A program made the translations under genes and the position numbers. A stretch of DNA of 38,924 bases from Firmicutes bacterium UBA7510 (GTDB lineage: Bacteria; Bacillota; Clostridia; Tissierellales; Sedimentibacteraceae). The notes under the pieces are model-generated. The model made no database searches, was not told where the DNA came from, and worked only from the letters and a program-made list of their open reading frames with translations. Where the stretch lies: assembly GCA_002479485.1 (NCBI GenBank), contig DLNM01000029.1, positions 7,654 to 46,577 of the forward strand, given 5' to 3'. Below, one piece after another: positions 31,810 through 38,924 of the stretch. Position 1 is the first letter of the stretch. Each line of letters starts with the position of its first letter.

Positions 31810-33195
31810 TTATTTATAAAGGTTATAAGAATATCCTAATACTGCACTATAAACATAATAATCGGTTTGTTGATTTTGCATTGTCGCTAAGTTACTTGCA
31901 CTTGTAACTGCAGCACCTGCATCAATTATTCCACTACCATATTGATTTTGTGGTCCAGCATATTGTGCTGTTTGTGATATAATCGTTCTAATTTGAGCTA
32001 CTGACAATGAACTATTTGCTGATCTCATTAATCCAACAACTCCTGCAACATGAGGGGTTGCCATAGAAGTACCAGAATTGTATGCAAATCCATTATTTGG
32101 AACAGTGCTGTATATTTGATTGCCAGGTGCCATTATGTTAAGACCAGTACCATATTGTGAAAAGCTAGATCTTGCTCTATTGCTATTAACAGAACCAACA
32201 GCAATTACATTGTCATATTTTGCTGGATATGAAACAGTACCTGTTCCGTTATTTCCAGATGCAGCTACTACTACTACATTATTATTTACAGCATATTGAC
32301 ATGCATCATACATAGCTTGAGAGTATCCGCCGCCGCCTAAAGACATATTAATAGCATCAACTCCACAATCAGCAGCGTAAATTATACCTTGTTGTATATT
32401 GTAGGTAGAACCAGTTCCACTATTGCTTAGAACCTTAATTGGTACTATTTTTGCATTTCTCATAACTCCTGATACTGTACCGTAGCTTGCAATTGTTCCA
32501 GAAACATGTGTACCATGACCATGACCATCATAAACACTACTTCCCTCATAAGTTCTTGCAAGTGTCATATCTACAAAATTTGCTAAAGATGTATGGTTAT
32601 AATCAATACCAGTATCCAAAACAGCAATTTTTACGTTTGAACTTCCAGTGGTAATATTCCACGCAGTTTGAACGTTAATCATATTATAATGCCATGCTTG
32701 ATTAGAATTTATCGGATAACTTTGAGCTTTAACATCATTATCCAATAATTTTACTTTGTAATTTGGCTCGATATACTTAATGTCTAAACCTTTTGCATTT
32801 AGTTTTTCTTTTAAGTCACTTATAGCATTAGTATTGTTAGAATATAAGCCTTTATCATATTTTACTAAAAATACTGATCCCATAGTTTCAAGCAATTCAT
32901 TTTTTAACTCGTTACTTACAGCTGACATTGATTTCGCATCATTTGATGGCTCCATCATACTGTCAAGTACTTCTAAGCCTAATGATGTTAATGCATCTTT
33001 TTGTGTTGCAACAAAGTCAGATGAGTTTGAACTTTTGTTAAAATCATTTAGATTTTCACTCTTAATTGAAATAATTAACTCACTGTCATAAAATTCGTAG
33101 TTTCCAATTAAACTACTGTTTGCAAGAGCCGGTTGATAGTTAAATAATGAAAGCATACACAAAGTTGCTACAAACATTGCTAAAAATTTTTTCAT
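31810..33195 (-). CDS. Secreted subtilisin-like serine protease (S8)
   Basis: The 461-residue preproprotein has a signal peptide (residues 1-25), a propeptide region (to about 155) and an S8 catalytic domain with Asp194 in VLDTGID, His230 in GHGHGTHVSGT, oxyanion Asn315 in ASGNNG and Ser377 in SGTSMATPHVAG. A short tail of about 35 residues follows. It is expected outside the cell; substrates are unknown. GGGAGGAC precedes the ATG. An 18-bp perfect palindrome lies just upstream of the ribosome site. Its role in nutrition or sporulation cannot be decided. Confidence 0.93.
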   Translation of the reverse strand: MKKFLAMFVATLCMLSLFNYQPALANSSLIGNYEFYDSELIISIKSENLNDFNKSSNSSDFVATQKDALTSLGLEVLDSMMEPSNDAKSMSAVSNELKNELLETMGSVFLVKYDKGLYSNNTNAISDLKEKLNAKGLDIKYIEPNYKVKLLDNDVKAQSYPINSNQAWHYNMINVQTAWNITTGSSNVKIAVLDTGIDYNHTSLANFVDMTLARTYEGSSVYDGHGHGTHVSGTIASYGTVSGVMRNAKIVPIKVLSNSGTGSTYNIQQGIIYAADCGVDAINMSLGGGGYSQAMYDACQYAVNNNVVVVAASGNNGTGTVSYPAKYDNVIAVGSVNSNRARSSFSQYGTGLNIMAPGNQIYSTVPNNGFAYNSGTSMATPHVAGVVGLMRSANSSLSVAQIRTIISQTAQYAGPQNQYGSGIIDAGAAVTSASNLATMQNQQTDYYVYSAVLGYSYNLYK

Positions 33196-33659
33196 TTTTA
33201 GTCCTCCCTTGTATTATTGTACTCTTGTAATTACAAGAGCCATATTTTAATAATAGCTTTTATAAAAAACTATTATTTCTATCATTTTTATATATACAAA
33301 GTTTATTATAATTATTAACGTTATCAAGCCTTGTTTGAGTTCTATAGGATTTTATTTATTCATATAATATACGTTAAATATAAAAAAGTAAAGTGAATAA
33401 TACTTCACATTTATGTATATTTCTAAACTCAAAACACAAAAGTATAGAGATTTAAACACACAGATATAAACGAACTATTTTTATGACTATTTACTGATTC
33501 ATCTGGACACAGAACTATTTACCTCGCGTTTTCAATATATTTTCTCTGAGTTTTTTCAATTATTTTATACACTAATTTACGTTGTCGAATTTTTGTATAT
33601 TATTTTATCACTATGTATTCATATTCATATATGTATTACAAAAATTTTCTTAATATAAA
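33196..33659. other. Long non-coding region upstream of the protease gene
   Basis: About 460 bases without a gene. It holds the ribosome site of the protease, the palindrome at 33222-33239, an inverted repeat at 33249-33277 and a perfect TTGTCGAA (33582-33589), which matches the Spo0A box but lies about 390 bases upstream of the start codon. No convincing promoter boxes were found; the rest is AT-rich without clear structure. Confidence 0.5.
33222..33239. promoter_or_regulatory. Perfect 18-bp palindrome before the protease gene
   Basis: CTCTTGTAATTACAAGAG ends 27 bases before the ATG of the S8 protease. It could be an operator or a leader hairpin. A second inverted repeat (AATAATAG/CTATTATT, 33249-33277) follows further upstream. 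Confidence 0.45.
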
Positions 33660-33660
33660 A

Positions 33661-33692
33661 AAAGCCTAAGAATATATATAAACTTAGGCTTT
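33661..33692. terminator. Bidirectional hairpin terminator after the RsiV-like gene
   Basis: AAAGCCTAAG (33661-33670) pairs with CTTAGGCTTT (33683-33692) around a 12-base AT loop; T-runs follow on the minus strand. It closes the anti-sigma gene that ends at 33705. Confidence 0.88.
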
Positions 33693-33704
33693 TAAAAATT
33701 TAAT

Positions 33705-34535
33705 TTATTTAATGACAAATTCAAACATTCCCGCTGCTCCAGCAGCAATTTCGTATTTATTGAAAACTACTACTATATTATTATCAGTATTTATATAGAA
33801 ATTGCTATTAGGTGTAATTAAGTCACTTATATTAACATCTTCAAATAGATAAAACTTTCTTTCTTCATCTAAATTTTCAATTTGTTCTTCTATTTGTTTA
33901 GAAACTATTTCTTTATAATTTGGACCAAGTAAATCTCTAAGCGTTATCTCTCTTCCACTAACAAGATCAATATTATAATAATAAGTATCCTGATAAGCAC
34001 TAGCAGATGTTTCAAATTTAGTTATTATAAAAGATACATGACTTTCACTAGAACTTTTAATATCATAGTTTATGTTTATTTCAATTGGCATAAAATCTTC
34101 TGGTTTACCACCTGTTGAAACAAAAGCATCATAAAATTCCTGTACTCTTACCTCAAACTCCTCTACAGCATCCTGTATGGTTTTTCTAATTTGATAATTA
34201 ATTCTATTTTCCAGGTCAGTATTTCCTGTATTAGATATGTTTGGGATTTTGACGTTCATAATTTTTTTATTATCTTCAAATTCGTACTCTCTAAATGTAA
34301 ATACTCTACATAATTTATTTAATATTGGTATATCGAGCATTGTTTCTGCAAATGCAGAATTGGTATTAAGCAATAATACGAATATTGCAAAACATGCTGC
34401 TATAGAGGTTAAGCTTTTTTTATATGGTAATTTTCTTCGGCTGTGGGTACCTCTATAAATTGCTTGACTTATTCTGCTATCTAAATCTTCAGGTATTGGT
34501 GTCTTTTCATGAATATCCTTTAATAATTTCTTCAT
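33705..34535 (-). CDS. RsiV-like anti-sigma factor, DUF3298/DUF4163
   Basis: The 276-residue protein has a short cytoplasmic N-terminus with a KTPIPEDLDSRISQAI anti-sigma-like motif, a membrane helix (about 45-67) and an extracellular domain. The latter has the DUF3298 pattern YYNIDLVSGREITLRDLLG and the final NNIVVVFNKYEIAAGAAGMFEFVI. In Bacillus RsiV holds sigma-V and binds lysozyme through this domain. It lies downstream of the ECF sigma gene after a hairpin element. The match to RsiV is by domain layout; lysozyme sensing here is inference. Confidence 0.8.
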   Translation of the reverse strand: MKKLLKDIHEKTPIPEDLDSRISQAIYRGTHSRRKLPYKKSLTSIAACFAIFVLLLNTNSAFAETMLDIPILNKLCRVFTFREYEFEDNKKIMNVKIPNISNTGNTDLENRINYQIRKTIQDAVEEFEVRVQEFYDAFVSTGGKPEDFMPIEININYDIKSSSESHVSFIITKFETSASAYQDTYYYNIDLVSGREITLRDLLGPNYKEIVSKQIEEQIENLDEERKFYLFEDVNISDLITPNSNFYINTDNNIVVVFNKYEIAAGAAGMFEFVIK

Positions 34536-34549
34536 ATTATCCTCCTATT

Positions 34550-34630
34550 ATGCCACGTAGTGGCATTATAAATAGAAACGAAAAATCGTTTTTTGATTTT
34601 TCTATAACGTGAAGTGTTTTTTTCACGTTA
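34550..34630 (-). repeat. Modular multi-hairpin intergenic element D (sigma / anti-sigma junction)
   Basis: A full three-module copy. Module 1 (34605-34630): perfect 9-bp TAACGTGAA stem, 4 bases after the sigma gene stop. Module 2 (34580-34602): perfect 8-bp GAAAAATC stem. Module 3 (34550-34566): perfect 7-bp ATGCCAC/GTGGCAT stem with a 3-base loop, followed by AATAGGAGG, the ribosome site of the anti-sigma gene. Arm sequences differ from elements A and C at paired positions, so pairing is kept while bases change. Confidence 0.85.
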
Positions 34631-34633
34631 ACA

Positions 34634-35179
34634 CTACTCCTTTCTTAATCCTTCCATTGAAAATATGTCATATTCTTGTATATCTTCATTTTTCAATTCA
34701 TTTTTTAGTATATCTAATGCTCTATATAGTCTTGATTTTACAGTATTTACATTAATTTTAAGAACCTCAGCAATATCTGAAATCATCATGTCCTCGTAGA
34801 ATCTTAATAGAATAATTGTTTTGTACTTTGGATCTAAATTATCAATAGCTTTAAAAACAATGCTTGCAAGCTCCTTTTTATCTATAGTTGTGTCGTTATA
34901 AGGAACTTCATCATATTGTTCTAAAAAAACCAACTTTTTATTTTTTCTAATATTAGTAATACATTCATTTATTAGTATTCGATAAAACCATGTTTTTAAA
35001 TATTCCCTTTTCCTTAATGTATGAATTTTTTCAAGAGCTTTCACTATGGCCTCCTGAACTACTTCAATTGAAGCATCAGAATTTCTCATATATCTATAAG
35101 CAAAACGATAAAATCGTTCTTGATTTTCTTTTATAAATGGTATTATATCATCGTATTTTGAATTTAAGCCTTGACTCAT
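34634..35179 (-). CDS. ECF sigma-70 factor, SigV-like
   Basis: The 181-residue protein has the sigma region 2 (FYRFAYRYMRNSDASIEVVQEAIVKALEKI, about 22-51; the latter part includes KTWFYRILINECITNIRKNKK) and region 4 (DPKYKTIILLRFYEDMMISDIAEVLKINVNTVKSRLYRA). No extra domains are present. The downstream RsiV-like gene is its probable partner. Only 23 bases separate it from the lipoprotein gene upstream, so it probably belongs to the operon that starts at 36607, whose candidate promoter has ECF-type boxes, implying autoregulation. Confidence 0.88.
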   Translation of the reverse strand: MSQGLNSKYDDIIPFIKENQERFYRFAYRYMRNSDASIEVVQEAIVKALEKIHTLRKREYLKTWFYRILINECITNIRKNKKLVFLEQYDEVPYNDTTIDKKELASIVFKAIDNLDPKYKTIILLRFYEDMMISDIAEVLKINVNTVKSRLYRALDILKNELKNEDIQEYDIFSMEGLRKE

Positions 35180-35202
35180 ATAAATACCCCCTAAACAAAC
35201 TC

Positions 35203-35664
35203 TTATTTCACATAATTATCTATTTGTGATTTAGCATTTTCAATGTCATCAGTTACACATAATACAACATAATTATCTTTTACTTTTAATATATAGTTTT
35301 CTAATTTTTTTATTTCTTCATTATTATAATCTTCAAATTGTAAGATTTGATTTTCAATATGTGCTTTAATATTTTTTATCATTTCTTCAACTTTTTGCTC
35401 ATCAGCTAATTTAAATATAGCTAATTCCTCTGCTGTAGCACCACTTCCCATGTAAAGAACATATTCAGTGTTATCAGGAATTTCATAAAACATTTTTACT
35501 ATTTCACTGTCTAGCAATTCTAAAGAATCTTTAAATTCTATATTTTCTACTAAACTTTTCGAAACACTATTTATATCAATATTTATACTTTTATTTTCTT
35601 TATTGCAACCAACAAGTAACATACAAGCCATTATAAAAAATAATAACCATTTTTTTCTTAACAT
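35203..35664 (-). CDS. DUF4358-like lipoprotein
   Basis: The 153-residue protein has a lipobox (ACMLLVGC, Cys20), so it should be attached to the outer face of the membrane. The soluble part has the DUF4358 pattern MFYEIPDNTEYVLYMGSGATAEELAIFKL and a final DDIENAKSQIDNYV. DUF4358 proteins often accompany SGNH hydrolase or acyltransferase genes in Clostridia; their function is not known. The gene starts 1 base after the SGNH hydrolase stop. Confidence 0.75.
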   Translation of the reverse strand: MLRKKWLLFFIMACMLLVGCNKENKSINIDINSVSKSLVENIEFKDSLELLDSEIVKMFYEIPDNTEYVLYMGSGATAEELAIFKLADEQKVEEMIKNIKAHIENQILQFEDYNNEEIKKLENYILKVKDNYVVLCVTDDIENAKSQIDNYVK

Positions 35665-35665
35665 T

Positions 35666-36607
35666 TTAATTGTCTCCTTCTTCTACAATTTTACTTTGTA
35701 CTGTGTGTGTCTTTAAATATTCAAACCACTTTTGACAATATTCTTTCTTTAAATGAATACCGTCTAATGAGGCATCTACTGGTAAGTTACCATCCTCATC
35801 TTTTATGTCTTCTGCAACATCAAGATAATAAACTTGTTTATCTTTAGTCATTTCCAAAATTAATTTATTATAATTACTTATATTATTATTATTATATATT
35901 TTATCAGAAGATGATTTTTCATAGCTAACCGGAAGAATTGACTGAACATATATTTGTGCTTCACTATTTATTTCTTTTATGTAATCAACTATCTCAGCAT
36001 ATTTTTTTATAAAAATGTCGCTATATGCCCATCCTAATTCGTTAATACCTAACATAATATAAACTTTATTAAATTTAATCTTTGATAGAGCTTTCATAAC
36101 AGTTAGCTTTTCGCCATTCATATTTATAGCCGGCCTTGTAAAAGCAGTATCAACCATTAATCCTTTAGCTGTTAATGAAGTTACATTTGACAGTCCATTA
36201 TATAAAATAAATCCTTCAGTTCTTGAATCACCAATAAAAACAGCATCATTGAAAAAAACATCTGTAACTGCTTCACTCTCTGGTACTACAGAATTATAAT
36301 CATTTTGATTATCATTATTTTCCGGATTTTCTAAATCCGTATCATCAATATTATTACCTGTTTTTTTATTTAAAGTACTTATAATTTTATAATTATATTG
36401 TAGATATTTTTGATCATATAAATAATCTACACCATATTTTTTATTTCCTTCAAAAGAATTTGATTTTATAATATATTTTACAGCTATAATAGAAATTATA
36501 AATAAAATAGCTGCTAAAATCAAAAATTTAAAAATATTTCTTATCTTTCTATATTTTTTATACCTTTTAGACCTTGGAATTGTCATACTTGTTTTTGTGT
36601 TATACAT
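35666..36607 (-). CDS. Membrane-anchored SGNH/GDSL hydrolase-family protein
   Basis: The product (313 residues from 36607) has a basic N-terminus and a membrane helix (about 26-48), a linker rich in Asn and Asp, and an extracellular SGNH domain. Catalytic Ser128 lies in FIGDSRTEG, Asn189 in MLGINELGW, and Asp282 and His285 in DASLDGIHL. Such domains act on acyl or acetyl esters, for example of cell-wall glycans, as in the C-terminal half of OatA. The start is fixed by AGGAGAC 6 bases before ATG 36607. It opens the operon with DUF4358, sigma and anti-sigma genes. Confidence 0.85.
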   Translation of the reverse strand: MYNTKTSMTIPRSKRYKKYRKIRNIFKFLILAAILFIISIIAVKYIIKSNSFEGNKKYGVDYLYDQKYLQYNYKIISTLNKKTGNNIDDTDLENPENNDNQNDYNSVVPESEAVTDVFFNDAVFIGDSRTEGFILYNGLSNVTSLTAKGLMVDTAFTRPAINMNGEKLTVMKALSKIKFNKVYIMLGINELGWAYSDIFIKKYAEIVDYIKEINSEAQIYVQSILPVSYEKSSSDKIYNNNNISNYNKLILEMTKDKQVYYLDVAEDIKDEDGNLPVDASLDGIHLKKEYCQKWFEYLKTHTVQSKIVEEGDN

Positions 36608-36626
36608 AATGCGTCTCCTAATTTTA

Positions 36627-36645
36627 CAAGCAAATATTGCTTGCA
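36627..36645. other. Hairpin just before the ribosome site of the SGNH gene
   Basis: CAAGCAA and TTGCTTG form a 7-bp stem with a short loop directly upstream of AATTAGGAGAC. Its position resembles that of module 3 of the intergenic repeat family, but the arm sequence is unrelated. Confidence 0.4.
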
Positions 36646-36663
36646 ATTTCTTGCTAGCATATA

Positions 36664-36694
36664 TTAGACGGACTAGTATATAAAAAAGTTTTAA
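36664..36694 (-). promoter_or_regulatory. Candidate ECF sigma promoter of the SGNH-sigma operon
   Basis: On the minus strand TTAAAAC (36694-36688) is followed after 17 bases by CGTCTAA (36670-36664). This fits the known ECF pattern TGAAAC-N16/17-CGTC with one mismatch in the -35 box. It lies between the terminator of the small upstream gene and the SGNH hydrolase start, the place expected for autoregulation by the encoded sigma factor. Confidence 0.5.
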
Positions 36695-36705
36695 AAAAAT
36701 AAAAA

Positions 36706-36726
36706 TTTTGCTTTAACAGCAAAATT
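36706..36726 (-). terminator. Terminator of the 75-residue protein gene
   Basis: On the minus strand TTTTGCT pairs with AGCAAAA around a 5-base loop and is followed by TTTTTATTTTTTT. It starts at the base after the stop codon at 36727. Confidence 0.82.
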
Positions 36727-36954
36727 TTATTCCCAATCTAATTCGTATCTATTAAATTCTTTATATAAAAGTCCGTTTATATAGTCATTTATAATGGTTT
36801 CTATACCCTTATTTACTTCTATAGTTTCTCCTGTGTTTTCATTTAGTAAATTTTGATACTCTTTATAAGCCCATTCTAACGGCATATTTAGTTTAGCCAT
36901 TTCTTTTAAGTTTTTATCACTTAATACATTTTTAAATTCATCTAAGTTAATCAT
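36727..36954 (-). CDS. Small protein of unknown function (75 aa)
   Basis: I do not recognise this acidic, probably soluble helical protein. It begins MINLDEFKNVLSDKNLKEMAKLNMPLEWAYKEYQNLL and ends ELDWE. AAGGGTGG lies 9 bases before ATG 36954; a GTG at 36966 overlaps that site and is less likely. It has its own terminator and diverges from the membrane protein gene at 37082. Confidence 0.65.
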   Translation of the reverse strand: MINLDEFKNVLSDKNLKEMAKLNMPLEWAYKEYQNLLNENTGETIEVNKGIETIINDYINGLLYKEFNRYELDWE

Positions 36955-37002
36955 TATTCTATCCACCCTTCAAATATAATTTTAAAATTTAATATATAAA
37001 TT

Positions 37003-37031
37003 GTGACAAATTTTAATTAGTAACATATTAT
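37003..37031 (+). promoter_or_regulatory. Promoter candidate of the four-helix membrane protein gene
   Basis: GTGACA (37003-37008) and TATTAT (37026-37031) are 17 bases apart. A palindrome ATAGGAC cta GTCCTAT (37037-37053) starts at the expected transcription start and could be an operator or a 5' hairpin. Confidence 0.5.
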
Positions 37032-37081
37032 GTAACATAGGACCTAGTCCTATTAATTTTAACAAAGGAAGTGAAAATTGT

Positions 37082-37513
37082 ATGTGTAAAACATCACCAA
37101 TTTGTATATGTTTATCATTAGTAGCAGCTTTTATATTAGCAGCCGTTCTAGCAGTATTGTTTTATTTTGGAATAGCTCCACTACTTTATGATATAATTTT
37201 TATAGGCTTTATATTAGTAGCTATTGTTCTAATTAGTCTAGTAATTTTATTAGTGATAGCACTAAAGTATCCACATGGAGATTTAGCTAAATGTTTATGC
37301 TGCTTTGGTAGAGGAATATTAATTCTAGCTATAGCATTATTAGTAGTATTGCTTATAGCTATCGGATTTTATTTAGCACCTGGATCAATAGCAGATGCTG
37401 TAATAATATTCTTCATATTATTCTTCGTATTCTCATTAGTGTTCTATGTAGCAGCTTTTATATTGTGTTTAATTGAAGAATTATGTAGAAGACCATGTCT
37501 AGCAAATAGTTAA
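37082..37513 (+). CDS. Small four-helix membrane protein, cysteine-containing, unknown
   Basis: The 143-residue protein is nearly all hydrophobic: four membrane helices (about 6-27, 34-62, 77-97, 105-132) with cysteines clustered near the membrane edges (CKTSPICIC at the start, KCLCCFGR at about 70-77, CLIEELCRRPC at the end). I do not recognise a family. AAAGGAAGTG precedes the ATG. It has its own promoter and a good terminator, a single-gene unit on the plus strand. Confidence 0.75.
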   Translation: MCKTSPICICLSLVAAFILAAVLAVLFYFGIAPLLYDIIFIGFILVAIVLISLVILLVIALKYPHGDLAKCLCCFGRGILILAIALLVVLLIAIGFYLAPGSIADAVIIFFILFFVFSLVFYVAAFILCLIEELCRRPCLANS

Positions 37514-37525
37514 TAATTAATTAAT

Positions 37526-37552
37526 GAGGGATATTTATTATCCCTCTTTTTT
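37526..37552 (+). terminator. Rho-independent terminator of the four-helix protein gene
   Basis: GAGGGATA (37526-37533) pairs with TATCCCTC (37539-37546) around a 5-base loop and is followed by a T-run. Confidence 0.9.
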
Positions 37553-37567
37553 ATATAAAAGTAAAAA

Positions 37568-37597
37568 ATGCGTATCTAATAAATATTAAATGCGCAT
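37568..37597 (-). terminator. Weak hairpin after RNase P RNA
   Basis: On the minus strand ATGCG pairs with CGCAT around a long AT loop and is followed by TTTTTTAC. It lies shortly after the 3' end of rnpB; the stem is only 5 bp. Confidence 0.35.
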
Positions 37598-37612
37598 ACA
37601 TATCGTAATTAG

Positions 37613-37955
37613 TAGAGTAAGTTCATAAGCTGGGTTCTGTATTAAACAATCATCTATCTACGCTTATTGTTGCCAACAAGCTCTAGCGACCTACCTACCG
37701 GATTGTGACGGGCAGCCACTCAAAATCCTATCTTGGTCTTGCTCCAGGTGGGGTTTACATAGCCAATTAGTTACCTAATTGCTGGTGAGCTCTTACCTCA
37801 CCTTTCCATCCTTACCTATACAGGCGGTATCTTTCTGTTGCACTGTCCTTGAGGTCGCCCTCACCGGTCGTTAACCGGCACCCTGCCCTATGGAGCCCAG
37901 ACTTTCCTCAAACTATGACATAAGTCTTAGCTTGCGATTGTATGATTTACTCTAC
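37613..37955 (-). ncRNA. rnpB: RNase P RNA
   Basis: Read on the minus strand, the RNA opens with GTAGAGTAA and closes with TTACTCTAC (helix P1). It contains the universally conserved GAGGAAAGTCTGGGCTCC near the 5' end, the ACAGAAAGATACCGCC block, GGTAAGGATGGAAAGGTG, and the 3' ACAGAACCCAGCTTATGAAC. About 343 nucleotides is a normal size. It is the ribozyme that trims 5' leaders from pre-tRNA. A strong promoter lies directly upstream, overlapping the region just after the Nif3-like gene. Confidence 0.96.
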
Positions 37956-37960
37956 GTTAT

Positions 37961-37989
37961 ATTTTATAATATTTACGCTCTAATGTCAA
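37961..37989 (-). promoter_or_regulatory. Sigma-A-type promoter of rnpB
   Basis: On the minus strand TTGACA (37989-37984) is followed after 17 bases by TAAAAT (37966-37961); TATAAA overlaps at a 15-base spacing. The predicted start is close to the first base of the RNase P RNA. The -35 box begins 1 base after the nif3-like stop codon. Confidence 0.75.
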
Positions 37990-37990
37990 A

Positions 37991-38779
37991 TTAAAATACA
38001 TGTTCAATTACTGTATTTTTAGTAAATTTTTTCAAATTTTTAATTTTAGGTAATAAAATTTCATATAATTTATCCAAAATTACATTTTCTGTATAGAAAT
38101 GTCCAGCATCTATTATAGATAAATTATTGTTCAATGCATATTGAGCATCATGATATTTTATATCACCTGTTACATATACATCAGCTAGTTTTTTAATTGC
38201 ATCCTCTATAAAATCAGCTCCACTTCCACCACAAAAAGCAACCTTATATACATCCTTGTTCAAATCATCGCTAAATACTTTTATCGTATCACAATTTAAA
38301 TTCTCTTTAACTAAATTAGCATATTTTTTTATAGTAGATTTTTCAACAAATCCCATACCGCCAAAACCAAAAATATTATTTGATTCATCAATATAGTATT
38401 GATGTAATACCGAATATTCTGTAACACCAAGTTTTTTTGCTAACTCTTTGGTCATTCCATTTAACGCAGCGTCTAATGAGGTATGAAAACTAACAACAGA
38501 AATATTATTTTTTATTAATGCACTTATTAGACTACCCTGTAATGTGGTAAGGTTAATACACTTTATGCTGCTAAATAAAAATGGATGATGAGTTATAATT
38601 AGATTTACTTTTTCCTTAATGGCATAGTCAACAACCTCTTCACTTATATCAAGAGCTAATAATATTCCTTCGACCTCACCATTATAGTCACCTATTTGAA
38701 GTCCACTATTATCCCAGTTTTCTTGATTAGCAAGCTTTAACTTTTCATTTAATAAATCAATTATATCATTAACCTTCAT
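37991..38779 (-). CDS. Nif3-like dinuclear metal center protein (DUF34/YqfO)
   Basis: The 262-residue protein has the metal-binding residues of the Nif3 family: His64-His65 in LIITHHPFLF, His99 and Asp103 in FHTSLDAA, and His227 and Glu231 in DAGHFYTE. It is the short form without the inserted PII-like domain. A GTP cyclohydrolase I activity has been proposed for some members, but the role is unsettled. It overlaps the 3' end of trmK by 11 bases, the usual neighbour. Confidence 0.92.
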   Translation of the reverse strand: MKVNDIIDLLNEKLKLANQENWDNSGLQIGDYNGEVEGILLALDISEEVVDYAIKEKVNLIITHHPFLFSSIKCINLTTLQGSLISALIKNNISVVSFHTSLDAALNGMTKELAKKLGVTEYSVLHQYYIDESNNIFGFGGMGFVEKSTIKKYANLVKENLNCDTIKVFSDDLNKDVYKVAFCGGSGADFIEDAIKKLADVYVTGDIKYHDAQYALNNNLSIIDAGHFYTENVILDKLYEILLPKIKNLKKFTKNTVIEHVF

Positions 38780-38924
38780 ACGCCTTGATCATTCCTTCTA
38801 ACTTTAAATTTTTATTTCTTAATTCATTTATTTTATAACTATTATCCTGTTTTTTTGCATTACTTAAGTTAGTTAAAATATTATTGTTTATATCTATTAT
38901 TTTTTTAATATATTCTAACAATAA
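38769..38924 (-). CDS. trmK: tRNA (adenine-N1)-methyltransferase TrmK, C-terminal part
   Basis: From the window edge a frame of 51 codons reads LLLEYIKKIIDINNNILTNL and ends LEGMIKAYEG, a helical coiled-coil tail. TrmK has such a tail, and trmK directly precedes and overlaps the Nif3-like gene in most Bacillota. Here the TAA (38769-38771) overlaps the nif3 start by 11 bases. The catalytic domain lies outside the window, so the call depends on context and the tail. Confidence 0.7.
   Translation of the reverse strand, partial: LLLEYIKKIIDINNNILTNLSNAKKQDNSYKINELRNKNLKLEGMIKAYEG

Noticed and set aside
36627..36645. Hairpin before the SGNH hydrolase gene as a further copy of the modular element
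   Set aside because: The position is similar, but the arm sequence (CAAGCAA) shares nothing with the modules and no second or third module is present.

Overview
The window is a low-GC, AT-rich chromosomal segment of an anaerobic, endospore-forming clostridial Bacillota. The evidence is Spo0A, SpoIVB, SpoIIM, a complete spoIIIA operon (AA to AH), a GerW/YtfJ-like protein, a ferredoxin-dependent 2-oxoacid oxidoreductase and strong AGGAGG ribosome sites. Genus cannot be fixed from sequence alone. Nearly all genes lie on the minus strand, so operons read from high to low coordinates.

Layout, left to right. 107-1278: an IS1595-type element with matching terminal inverted repeats and an exact 8-bp target duplication; the catalytic half of its transposase is replaced by a GNAT acetyltransferase gene. 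1330-5048: an RpiR-type regulator and a korDABC-like 2-oxoacid:ferredoxin oxidoreductase operon with a clear promoter. 5266-11103: a 16S methyltransferase-like protein, RluB, two D-Ala-D-Ala carboxypeptidases, GerW-like, a decayed DUF2953 gene, ScpB and ScpA. 11193-17122: an M50 peptidase, nucleotide and nucleoside salvage (dCMP deaminase, pyrimidine nucleoside phosphorylase, phosphopentomutase), a Xer-like recombinase lacking several catalytic residues, SpoIIM and a Nudix ADP-ribose pyrophosphatase. 17148-31025: spo0A, spoIVB, recN, argR, tlyA, xseB, xseA, a TsaD-like paralog, nusB, asp23 and spoIIIAH to AA, the classical sporulation/housekeeping block without folD, ispA and dxs. 31237-37513: an unknown membrane protein, a secreted subtilisin, a probable SigV/RsiV-like envelope-stress operon (SGNH hydrolase, DUF4358 lipoprotein, ECF sigma factor, DUF3298 anti-sigma) and small unknown genes. 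37613-38924: RNase P RNA, Nif3-like protein and the 3' end of trmK.

The most striking non-genic feature is a family of modular multi-hairpin elements filling at least seven gene junctions. Each sits between a stop codon and the next ribosome-binding site, and each is built from up to three recognisable hairpin modules in the same order. They resemble BOX-type dispersed repeats in concept but I do not recognise them. Other notable points are an 86-87-bp tandem duplication at the spoIIIAF/spoIIIAG junction that created a 21-codon mini-ORF, a pseudoknot-like mutually exclusive helix arrangement before scpB, and a palindromic 20-bp tandem repeat in the spo0A leader.
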